A stretch of 20,015 bases of DNA from Bacillota bacterium (GTDB taxonomy: Bacteria; Bacillota; Dehalobacteriia; UBA4068). A program made the position numbers and the translations under genes. The notes under the pieces were generated by a model. That model was not told the DNA's origin and ran no database searches. It saw nothing but the letters and a program-made list of their open reading frames with translations. Below, in pieces: positions 1-7,800 of this stretch; position 1 is the stretch's first letter; each line of letters begins with the position of its first letter. Location of the stretch: the NCBI GenBank assembly GCA_009778255.1, contig WRKD01000209.1, forward strand, positions 1-20,015, given 5' to 3'.

Positions 1-105
1 AAGTCCGCAATGACGGGGATATTTAGGTAATTAGTCTCATTTTGATCATTTTGTTAGTGTTTATTCTGGTTTCTAGAGGTGCCCAATATAAAAAACCAAT
101 TGAAA

Positions 106-113
106 AAGGAGGT
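106..113 (+). promoter_or_regulatory. Ribosome binding site deciding the start of the DUF1294-rhodanese gene
   Basis: AAGGAGGT lies four bases before the ATG at 118. This supports 118 as the start over an in-frame GTG at 79, which has no comparable site. No convincing sigma-A promoter was found in bases 1-105. Confidence 0.85.
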
Positions 114-117
114 ATAT

Positions 118-711
118 ATGCTGAATAAAATAATAATCATTCTTATAGTATGGAATTTGCTGGTTTTCGCATTATACGGCATTGACAAACAAAAATCACG
201 TCACGGTGGCTCTCGTATTAGTGAAAGATTACTTCTTTTGGCAACGTTGCTTATGGGCGCTATAGGCGCTTTATTGGGGATGCTAGTATTCCGCCATAAA
301 ACAAAGCACGCCAAATTCCAAATTGGCGTGCCGATTATTCTTATTATTAATATCGCTATAGGATTCTTTGCTGTTCAGGGAATGGGAGCAGTTAATAATC
401 CTGTGGAATATCAAAAAATTACACCAGAAAAAGCAAAAACGCTGATGAATGATAAAGATGCGATCGTAGTAGATGTTCGCACTGAAATGGAATTTGCAGA
501 GGCGCATATAGAAGGCGCTATCTTAATCCCTGATACGGTAATTAGGGAAAAAGCCCCACAGTTATTAACAGATAAAAATAGCATTATCCTTGTTTACTGC
601 CGTTCCGGAAACCGTAGCGAAAAAGCTGCCCGCGCACTTATCGATCTTGGTTATACCAGAGTATATGACTTCGGAGGTATTATTAATTGGCCCTATGATA
701 TAGTAAACTAG
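118..711 (+). CDS. DUF1294 membrane domain fused to a rhodanese (sulfurtransferase) domain
   Basis: This 197-residue protein has two parts. Residues 1-90 match the DUF1294 pattern: a hydrophobic N-terminus with NLLVFALYGIDK, then RISERLLLL, a glycine-rich hydrophobic segment and FRHKTKH, followed by a third hydrophobic stretch at about 70-88. Residues 100-197 form a single rhodanese domain with VVDVRT, EFAEAHIEGA and the active-site loop CRSGNRS, whose Cys161 would carry the persulfide. Rhodanese domains move sulfane sulfur from donors such as thiosulfate to thiol acceptors; the substrate here cannot be read. The role of DUF1294 is unknown. Topology is ambiguous because both loops flanking the middle segment are positively charged, so the rhodanese could face either side of the membrane. 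The gene stands alone and converges on the next gene across 36 bases with no clear terminator. The start at 118 is chosen from the ribosome binding site. Confidence 0.85.
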   Translation: MLNKIIIILIVWNLLVFALYGIDKQKSRHGGSRISERLLLLATLLMGAIGALLGMLVFRHKTKHAKFQIGVPIILIINIAIGFFAVQGMGAVNNPVEYQKITPEKAKTLMNDKDAIVVDVRTEMEFAEAHIEGAILIPDTVIREKAPQLLTDKNSIILVYCRSGNRSEKAARALIDLGYTRVYDFGGIINWPYDIVN

Positions 712-747
712 GCAACCTGTAAGCATTCTTATTTTATCCTCTATCTT

Positions 748-1890
748 CTACTTCATTCCCTCCAAATACGCACCTACGCCTTGACCAAAGTGGATATCTG
801 CTCCCGAAGCAGCTAAAGAATACTCTACCGCCGCAAGCATTTGCACCATATCGCCGGTGGTAAAATTACCCATATGGCCTACTCGGAAAGCTTTGCCGGC
901 ATATAAGCCAAGAGCTCCGGCAACCACTACGCCTTGTTGCCACATTAACGAACGGAATTGAGCGTCATCTATTCCTTGTGGATAAATAGCCACGCTTAAT
1001 GTCGAAGCCCGACATTCTTCCTGTGCTAAGATTCTCAAATTCAATGCTTCAAGACCTTTATGCAATGCGAAGGCATTCTTGCTATGCCGTTTTGCCCGCG
1101 CCGCCAATCCTTCCTCCCGGATGATGGCGGCTGCCTCTTTCATAGCCCAAACCAGATTAATAGCCGGGGTAGCAAAGTATTTGCCGGGGTCTTTCATTAT
1201 AGGTAGCCACTTGGTAAAATCCACATAATACTCCGGTATCATACCCAATTCTTCCCGGCGATCCAGAGCTTTTTGCCCGGCCCATAGCACGAACATACCC
1301 GGGCAAACACCAAAGGCTTTTTGCGAGCCGGTAAACAATATATCTATACCCATATCGTCCACATCGGCAAATTCGCCTCCGCTGCCTGCTATACTATCTA
1401 CAATAAACAAGGTCTCGGGGTATTTTTTCACCACTTGCCCAATATATGCCAAAGGCGCTGTTACAGCAGTGGAAGTATCTACATGTGTAATCATCAGGGC
1501 AGCATATTCTTTCTCCGCTAAAGCCACCTCGATCTTTTCCGGCGCTATAATATCGCCCCATGTGGCACTAAGCACATCTGTATTAAGCCCTTTACGTTGA
1601 CAAATCTCTATAAAGCGATCGCCAAAAAAACCATGGGAAACAACCAGTACATTATCGCCTCTTTTTGTAACATTGGCTACTGCCATTTCCATAGCTAGGG
1701 TTCCGGTTCCGGCCAGAGGAAAAGCTTGCCCTGAACAGTTGAACATTGTCCCCAGATCAACTATAAGTTCTCGATAATCTTTAATAAAGCGAGGGTCGCC
1801 AAAGGCCTGTATATCTCGGGCCATCTGTTCTTTAATAGAGCTAACCACCGGGCTGGGCCCGGGTATCATGACCAAAACATCTTTTTCCAT
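748..1890 (-). CDS. Class V PLP aminotransferase, alanine-glyoxylate / serine-pyruvate type
   Basis: This 380-residue cytoplasmic enzyme is full length for the alanine-glyoxylate/serine-pyruvate aminotransferase family. It opens with the typical IPGPSPV near residue 9. The PLP-binding region is visible as AGTGTLAME (about 60-68), the cofactor-contacting Asp165 in VDSIAG, and the Schiff-base Lys191 in TGSQKAFG. The family transfers an amino group from alanine or serine to glyoxylate or another 2-oxo acid. Motifs alone do not separate these from 2-aminoethylphosphonate transaminases, but no phosphonate genes are nearby. It is the second gene of a unit with the HOGA1-like aldolase, 65 bases downstream of it. 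If that aldolase releases glyoxylate, this enzyme could convert it to glycine. The ATG follows an AGAGGAGG site. Family assignment is firm; the substrate is inferred from context. Confidence 0.85.
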   Translation of the reverse strand: MEKDVLVMIPGPSPVVSSIKEQMARDIQAFGDPRFIKDYRELIVDLGTMFNCSGQAFPLAGTGTLAMEMAVANVTKRGDNVLVVSHGFFGDRFIEICQRKGLNTDVLSATWGDIIAPEKIEVALAEKEYAALMITHVDTSTAVTAPLAYIGQVVKKYPETLFIVDSIAGSGGEFADVDDMGIDILFTGSQKAFGVCPGMFVLWAGQKALDRREELGMIPEYYVDFTKWLPIMKDPGKYFATPAINLVWAMKEAAAIIREEGLAARAKRHSKNAFALHKGLEALNLRILAQEECRASTLSVAIYPQGIDDAQFRSLMWQQGVVVAGALGLYAGKAFRVGHMGNFTTGDMVQMLAAVEYSLAASGADIHFGQGVGAYLEGMK

Positions 1891-1955
1891 TACATTTTTC
1901 CTCCTCTATTAGCTTTTCTAGTGGATGCCGATAGCCAGTAAAACAGTTGTTCGTG

Positions 1956-2873
1956 TTATGCCTTACAACCCAAAGCCCACAATCCCTCGCGCGCTTTATC
2001 CACTATCTGCCGTAATTCCTGTTTCTGCTTTTCTTTTAAGGGTTGCAAAGGGCAGCGCACCAAGCCGCCATAATAACCCAGCAAATCGGCTGCGTATTTT
2101 AAGCCGGCTATGCCATAAGTTGCAGTAACCGCAGTATTAAGAGGCAATAAAATTTGATAAACAGCCAAGGCGCGCTCATTATCCCTGCGGGAAAAAGCTT
2201 GTTGTACAGCGGTGCAAGCATTAGGGGCGCAATTGGCTGCGGCATGTATACCGGCTTCAATACCTAAGGTAAGCGCCGGAAACCAAGCCGAGACCGTCCC
2301 CACCATGAGCTCAAAATCTTGCCCCGCCGCAGCGGCAAGAAAAGAAGCCAATTGAGGTACATCGCCGGTACTGTCTTTCATCCCCACTATATTGGAATGT
2401 TGCGCCAAAACTTTCACCGCATCTGCTTTAATGTTGACATGGGTGAACTTTGGCACATTATAGATTAGTATGGGAATCTCACTTTTTTCGGCTAAGCGGC
2501 TAAAAAAATCTATAAGGGCATCGCTGTTCATGGAGCTATGATAATAACAGGGCGTCAATACCAGGGCATAGGCTGCCCCTTCGGCGGCGCATATATTGGT
2601 GAAGCGTATGGTCTCAGAAAGAGATTCTAAACCAGTACCAGCAATGATATGACGGCCGGCTTGAGCTTTCTTTACAGTTAAACGCAGTAATTGAAGCTTT
2701 TCTTGCTCATTTAAATAGGCTGTTTCACTATTGGAACCATTTACCAAATACCCGCTTAAAGCATCTTCGTTCCAATGCTCCAAATTGGTGCAAAAAGCCT
2801 CATAATCCACCTCACCGGTATCTGTAAAAGGTGTTATCATGGGTGGTAATACTCCTAAAAACCTTTTTTCCAT
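1956..2873 (-). CDS. DapA-superfamily aldolase resembling 4-hydroxy-2-oxoglutarate aldolase (HOGA1-like)
   Basis: This 305-residue protein is a TIM-barrel class I aldolase of the dihydrodipicolinate synthase / N-acetylneuraminate lyase superfamily. The Schiff-base Lys166 lies in IVGMKDSTGD and the catalytic Tyr138 in ILIYNVP. The substrate loop reads NGSNSE (45-50) instead of the GTTGE of true DapA. As I recall the human HOGA1 sequence, it shares GSNGE at this loop, TPCYY, NIVGMKDS and a C-terminal FGYYGG...PLQ block; here the equivalents are TPCYY (108-112), the Lys166 motif and LGYYGG...CPLQPL. HOGA1 cleaves 4-hydroxy-2-oxoglutarate to pyruvate and glyoxylate. The downstream aminotransferase could use that glyoxylate. 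No lysine-pathway genes are nearby, so a biosynthetic DapA role is unlikely. The ATG follows GAGGAGG (2881-2887 on the opposite strand). Superfamily is certain, the HOGA-like substrate probable. Confidence 0.8.
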   Translation of the reverse strand: MEKRFLGVLPPMITPFTDTGEVDYEAFCTNLEHWNEDALSGYLVNGSNSETAYLNEQEKLQLLRLTVKKAQAGRHIIAGTGLESLSETIRFTNICAAEGAAYALVLTPCYYHSSMNSDALIDFFSRLAEKSEIPILIYNVPKFTHVNIKADAVKVLAQHSNIVGMKDSTGDVPQLASFLAAAAGQDFELMVGTVSAWFPALTLGIEAGIHAAANCAPNACTAVQQAFSRRDNERALAVYQILLPLNTAVTATYGIAGLKYAADLLGYYGGLVRCPLQPLKEKQKQELRQIVDKAREGLWALGCKA

Positions 2874-2897
2874 CCGACTACCTCCTCGAATTAATAT

Positions 2898-2915
2898 GGC
2901 AGATGCATACCTGCC
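2898..2915 (-). promoter_or_regulatory. Small stem-loop in the leader of the aldolase gene
   Basis: Read on the minus strand, GGCAGGT and ATCTGCC can form a seven-pair stem, including one G-U pair, with a four-base loop. It lies between the predicted transcription start and the ribosome binding site. It has no T-run, so it is not an intrinsic terminator. A role in message stability or translation is only a possibility. Confidence 0.35.
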
Positions 2916-2956
2916 CTGCTGTTCTGTAAAGCTATAGATGCCTCAGCAACAGTATT

Positions 2957-2985
2957 ATTCTATCACGCAATGATCATGCTTTCAA
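2957..2985 (-). promoter_or_regulatory. Sigma-A promoter for the aldolase-aminotransferase unit
   Basis: On the minus strand, TTGAAA (2985-2980) is separated by exactly 17 bases from TAGAAT (2962-2957). Transcription would start near 2950 and give a leader of about 77 bases. The spacer contains the octamer GATCATGC (plus-strand 2972-2979), which also occurs in the divergent promoter, so a common repressor could block both. Confidence 0.7.
2972..2979. promoter_or_regulatory. Candidate operator copy 1 (GATCATGC)
   Basis: This octamer, within ATGATCATGC, sits in the spacer of the minus-strand promoter. The same octamer recurs at 3079-3086 and a 7-of-8 version at 3102-3109. The placement fits a MarR-type repressor, but the octamer also appears once in the coding region of the RND gene (7598-7605), so chance is not excluded. 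Confidence 0.4.
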
Positions 2986-3064
2986 GTGTTTGATATTTGG
3001 CGTTTACTTACGCTGGTTATAAACTTAACATTAATCAACTATTTACAAAATTTAATATTAACTA

Positions 3065-3093
3065 TTGACAAATATTTGGATCATGCCTATAAT
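3065..3093 (+). promoter_or_regulatory. Consensus sigma-A promoter for the marR-efflux operon
   Basis: TTGACA (3065-3070), a 17-base spacer and TATAAT (3088-3093) match the vegetative consensus at every position. An AT-rich stretch containing the palindrome TTAATATTAA (3052-3061) precedes it and could act as an UP element. The start is expected near 3100, leaving a short leader before the GGAGGT site at about 3114-3119. Such a strong promoter makes sense if a repressor normally holds it down. Confidence 0.85.
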
Positions 3094-3109
3094 TATTTAG
3101 TGATCATAC
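3079..3109. promoter_or_regulatory. Candidate operator copies 2 and 3 (GATCATGC, GATCATAC)
   Basis: GATCATGC (3079-3086) lies in the promoter spacer just upstream of the -10 box. TGATCATAC (3101-3109) covers the expected transcription start. With copy 1 this gives three similar sites, one or more on each divergent promoter. The MarR protein encoded immediately downstream is the obvious candidate binder; this is inference from position. Confidence 0.4.
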
Positions 3110-3127
3110 GAATGGAGGTCATTTTTA

Positions 3128-3619
3128 ATGGAAGTGATTAGTAGTGCCGTACTAGCCGGGGAAGCGGTAAACCTGGTACGGCTACTCTTTTTGGCTAGCC
3201 GGGATAAGCGGATAAGTTTAGGCGGCAATAAAATGCATTTTCCTATTCTTTATGCATTATGTAATCATCCCCCACCAGGCTTAACCATGACCCAACTAGC
3301 CGAAGCTATGCTGGTTTCGCCTCAGCAGCTTTCTCGCTTAGTAGGGGGTATGGAAGAAAACGGCCTGGTTAAGCGGGAACATGATATGATTAACCGTCGC
3401 CTGGTTTATGTACGGGCGTTGAATGCAGGTCGGCTAGAAATGGAGCGGTTTATCAAAGAGATACGGAAATGGATGGCCGGAGAACTAGAGATGTATAGTA
3501 CCGAAGAAATGTACCATTTACACGAATGTTTTGTATTCATCCGACGACTACTGGAAAAAGGCGTTTTAAAATATGATCCACAAAATACATCCTTGAAGGA
3601 GGAGCCACTATATGATTGA
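3128..3619 (+). CDS. MarR family transcriptional regulator
   Basis: This 163-residue protein has the MarR winged-helix layout. A helical N-terminus (about 8-50) would form part of the dimer interface. The helix-turn-helix region reads TMTQLAEAMLVSPQQLSRLV (about 53-72), followed by the recognition and wing segment MEENGLVKREHDMINRR (about 75-91) ending in LVYVRAL. A C-terminal helical segment completes the dimer. MarR proteins usually repress their own operon and are released by small phenolic or other toxic ligands. It is the first gene of the efflux operon and overlaps the adaptor gene by eight bases, so translation is probably coupled. The consensus promoter and repeated GATCATGC sites upstream support autoregulation. 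The ligand cannot be read from the sequence. Confidence 0.9.
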   Translation: MEVISSAVLAGEAVNLVRLLFLASRDKRISLGGNKMHFPILYALCNHPPPGLTMTQLAEAMLVSPQQLSRLVGGMEENGLVKREHDMINRRLVYVRALNAGRLEMERFIKEIRKWMAGELEMYSTEEMYHLHECFVFIRRLLEKGVLKYDPQNTSLKEEPLYD

Positions 3620-4808
3620 CCCTTTGGAACTTGGCATTAACCAGACAACAACAACCTCAGATACATCGGATATCACAACAAAAAACGGTCTCCCTCCCTT
3701 ACCACCCCGTCCCAAGAGCTCCCATGGCGGCTTGATTGCCCTGATTGTATTTCTGCTAATAATAGGAGGCGTGGCTTATTGGCGTTTATTTATTCCCAAA
3801 GAAACATTAGAAGCAGTGCCGATACAAGCTGTGCAGGTATATACAGCTACAGTTAAGGTAGAAGATATTTCCGTATATACCGTGCTCACCGGTAAAATTC
3901 GTGCCAGTGAAGATGCGATGGTTTTTGCCCCGGCTACTGCCGAAGTAAAAAACATCTATGTAGAAAAGGGCGATTATGTAAATACGGGGGACAAGCTTTT
4001 TACTTTAGACGGTACCCAGGTAGAAGGTGGCTATAATCAAGCTCAAGCTGCCCGTAATGCGGCTCAAGACGGCGTAGAAATGGCTCGTCAAAATCTCGAC
4101 CGTATGCAGGCTTTATATGATGGCGCAGCTATACCTCAATCTCAGCTAGAGCAGGCAGAGAACCAGCTTACTCAGGCAGAAAACCAACTACGGCAGGCTG
4201 AAGCCGCCCTAAACAGCGCTTCTTCTTCTTTTGGCTTGCTTAGTTTTACCGCACCGGTAGCAGGCATTGTTACAGAATTGAATATTAAAGAAGGTATGTA
4301 CCCCATGCAACAATTACCGGCTGTTACCATTGCCAACCTGGATGATCTGGAAATAGCAGCTTCTGTTTCCGAATATCTTATTGGGCATTTAAAAGAAGGT
4401 GACGCTGTTAATTACCGCATAGATTCCTTAGGTAGCAAACTATATCAAGGGCAAATTAAAAGTGTAGCTTTGGCTCCCGCCACTGGCGGCGTTACTTATC
4501 CTATAACAGTGACAGTTAATGCAACTGAAGATAATATCAAACCGGGGATGTTTGCCGAGCTTTCCATTCCTTCTTTGCGTAAAAACAGTGTTCTCATCGC
4601 CCCTATATCTTCCCTGTTAACCCAGGGTGGCAAAACATTGGTAGCAGTACTCATAGGAGATATCCCCCATTTGCAGGAAGTGGAAATAGGCATTAATGAC
4701 GGTGAGAGGGTAGAAATCATCTCCGGACTAAATGCCGGCGATACAGTGATCACCAAAGGGCAGCATTATATTGTGGAGGGCGAAGCTGTTATTCGCCTTT
4801 CCGAGTAG
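3612..4808 (+). CDS. RND efflux adaptor (HlyD/AcrA-type membrane fusion protein)
   Basis: This 398-residue protein has a 40-residue N-terminal tail containing GLPPLPPRPK, then one membrane anchor at about 41-59 (LIALIVFLLIIGGVAYW). It therefore looks membrane-anchored rather than a lipoprotein. A biotinyl-lipoyl-like half (about 87-130, with FAPATAEVKNIYVEKGDYV) is followed by a Gln/Ala-rich coiled-coil hairpin (about 133-202) and the returning half with APVAGIVTELNIKEG. The rest is the beta-barrel and membrane-proximal region. Adaptors of this type link an inner-membrane RND pump to an outer-membrane channel. The next gene is the RND pump, nine bases downstream. The ribosome binding site GGAGGAG lies inside the end of the regulator gene. 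The long proline-rich cytoplasmic tail is not typical of AcrA-like adaptors, which usually begin with a short signal sequence. Confidence 0.92.
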   Translation: MIDPLELGINQTTTTSDTSDITTKNGLPPLPPRPKSSHGGLIALIVFLLIIGGVAYWRLFIPKETLEAVPIQAVQVYTATVKVEDISVYTVLTGKIRASEDAMVFAPATAEVKNIYVEKGDYVNTGDKLFTLDGTQVEGGYNQAQAARNAAQDGVEMARQNLDRMQALYDGAAIPQSQLEQAENQLTQAENQLRQAEAALNSASSSFGLLSFTAPVAGIVTELNIKEGMYPMQQLPAVTIANLDDLEIAASVSEYLIGHLKEGDAVNYRIDSLGSKLYQGQIKSVALAPATGGVTYPITVTVNATEDNIKPGMFAELSIPSLRKNSVLIAPISSLLTQGGKTLVAVLIGDIPHLQEVEIGINDGERVEIISGLNAGDTVITKGQHYIVEGEAVIRLSE

Positions 4809-4817
4809 GGGGCATAT

Positions 4818-7800
4818 ATGAATATTTCAAAGTTGGCGGTTAAAAGACCTGTCACTTTCATAATGCTTTTGCTGGCAATAATATTGATAGGCATAGTCAG
4901 TTTCTCGAACCTTTCCATAGACCTGATGCCACAAATAGAACTCCCTTATGCTTTGGTAATGATCAGTTATCCAAACGCTTCTCCGGAAGAAGTAGAAAAC
5001 CTCATAACCCGTCCTATAGAACAGGTTATGGCAACAGTAGAGAATCTGGACGGTCTTATGTCTATATCCACTTCCGGAACCTCAATTGTGGGCGTACAGT
5101 TTGCTATGAAGACCGACATGAATTTTGCCACTTTAAATATGCGTGAAAAAATATCCATGGTGGAACGTTTGCTGCCCAGCGAAGCAGGAGCGCCGCTGGT
5201 AATGAAAATGGATATGAACGCCTTACCTATAATGGCTATTTATGTTAGCGGCGATATGAGCCTTTCTGCCCTAACTGCTCTCGTAGAAGACGATATAAGC
5301 CCAGCCATAGAACGAGTGAATGGAGTAGCCTCTGTAAGTTTACAAGGTGGCGTAAAAGAAGAAATAGCAGTAATCTGCCGAGATGAAGCTTTAGCAGGCT
5401 ATGGTTTGACACTGTCGCAAATAACTCAAATGCTTGCTGCGGATAATATAAATCTGCCCAGTGGCAGTATTCTTGATGGTGAAAGTAAAATCATCGTACG
5501 CACCTTAGGAAAGTTTAAAACAGTAGATGATATTGCCGCTTATCCCTTGATCTTGCCTACCCGCGAGGTAATACAACTACGTGATATAGCCAGTGTTCAG
5601 CGGCGCTATGCGGAGCGCAATTCTATCAGCCGCATAGATGGAAAACAGGCGGTAGGTGTGGTGATCACCAAACAATCGGTTGCTAATACTGCAGATGTCT
5701 CCAAAGCAGCGCGGCGTTCTTTAGAAGATCTGCGTGTTAATTATCCCAATCTCAATTTCGACGTAGGTTTTGATCAAGCAGACTATATAAATATTGCAGT
5801 TAAGACTGTGAGTAATGCAGCCGTGATCGGGGCTATATTGGCTGTTTTAGTAGTTTTCCTCTTCTTACGAAATATCAGCTCAACCTTGGTCATTGCCATT
5901 TCTATACCCAGCTCCCTCTTAGCCAGCTTTATATTAATGAATATTGCAGGTATGACCTTGAACATGTTCACCTTATGCGCCTTAGCCTTAGCTGTGGGCA
6001 TGTTGGTGGATAATTCCGTAGTAGTACTGGAAAATATTTACCGTATCAATCAATTAAAAGACGACCCTATAGAATCGGCCATAGTGGGCAGCAAAGAAGT
6101 GTATTTGGCTGTTATAGCCTCTACTATAACCAGTTTAGTAGTGTATTTACCCATAGCGTTATCTGGTGGTATGGCTTCTTTGATTTTAGCTGATTTTTGC
6201 TGGGCAATTATCATTGCGCTTTCCGCCTCTTTACTGGTAGCCTTAACAGTAGTTCCCTTACTATCATCCCGCTTGCTGCGCAGACAAACTCAAGGAGATT
6301 ATATACGTTTAGGCAGCCTACGCTATCACCTGCGTATCATTCCTTTATTCTCCCGCTTCATAGCTTGGTTGACCATAAAATATAGCAAGGTCATGGCAAG
6401 TATCCTGCATCGCCGTAAAACAGTTATTTTAGTTTGTATTGCGGTATTTGCCATCTCTTGCGCTCTCATTTTTCAGCTGGGTATGGAATTACTTCCTGCT
6501 ACCGATGAAGGACAATTCAGTGTTAGTATAGAAACACCTTATGGCACAAGCTTAAGTGAACAAGACCGTATGGCGACTCTGGTGGAAGAATATCTGCTGC
6601 AATTACCGGAGCTTAAACATGTAACAGTAAGTGTGAGCAGCGGAGGTAGCTCTGCCGGTTTAGCTTTAATGGGAGGCGGCGGACAAGGCAATACATCTTC
6701 ACTTACTGTAACTTTGGTCCCTTATGCAGAACGTAATCGTGGTGTAACGGAAGTGGCGCGTCAAGTAGAGATGGAACTGCCTCAAATTGTGGGCGCAAAA
6801 ACATCGATCAATGTCTCTTCTACAGTAGGTTCCATGTTAGGCGGCGCAGATATCTCTGTTATGCTGCAGGGCCGTGATTTTGATGTACTAAACGAGATTT
6901 CGGCAGATATCAGCTCTAAAATTAGACAAATAGATGGCATAGTAAAAGTAGAAGATAATATGGAGGAAGGCAACCCAGAGCTGCGGGTAACTTTGAACCG
7001 CAATATTGCAGCCTTTTATGGTATTACTTCTTATCAACTTGCCAATGCCCTCTCGACAGGGCTTTCCGGCGCCACTGCCACAAAAATAACCTTAGACGGC
7101 ACAGAAATAGATGTTAAGCTTTCTTTAAACGAAAGCTATCGCCAAGATTTCGAAAACATGAAGCAAATACCTATTACCACAATGGCAGGTATCTTTGTAC
7201 CGGTGGGACAAATAGCATCCTTCACCCGCGACAATTCCCCCACCCGGATCATGCGCATAAATCAATTGCGTACCATCACTATATCCTGCAATATCGAAGG
7301 ACGGGATTTAGGTTCTGTAAATAGGGAAGTTTTAAATCTAATAAATGCCTACAAGTTACCGGATGGCTATTCTTTTGATACCGGTGGCCAACAAGAACAG
7401 ATGGTGAAAACGTTCCGGGATTTAATTTTAGCCTTACTGGTAGCTATTTTGTTAGTCTTTATGGTATTGGCTTCTCAATTCGAATCTATGCGTATGGCTT
7501 TAATTGTGATGATGAGTGTTCCTTTCGCCTTTTCCGGTTCATTCTTAGCTCTGTTTTTAGCCGGTATGCATCTTTCGATCACCGCTTTCACCGGTTTGAT
7601 CATGCTGGTAGGTATTGTTGTGAACAACGCTATTTTACTGGTAGAATTTATTAAGCAAAACAAGAACACTATGGATCGTGATGCAGCTATAGTAGCTGCC
7701 GGGGCAACTCGCATGCGTCCTATACTCATCACCAGCGTTACCACTATCGTAGGGATGATACCACTTTCATTAAGCAGGGGGGGCGGAGGTGAAATGCTGG

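Noticed and set aside
43..48. TGATCA upstream of the DUF1294-rhodanese gene as another MarR site
   Set aside because: It matches only the six-base palindrome and not the GATCATGC octamer. The same six bases recur several times in coding regions of the window.
712..747. Bidirectional terminator between the converging rhodanese and aminotransferase genes
   Set aside because: The 36-base gap is pyrimidine-rich but shows no inverted repeat of useful length. The same is true of the 25-base gap at 9227-9251.
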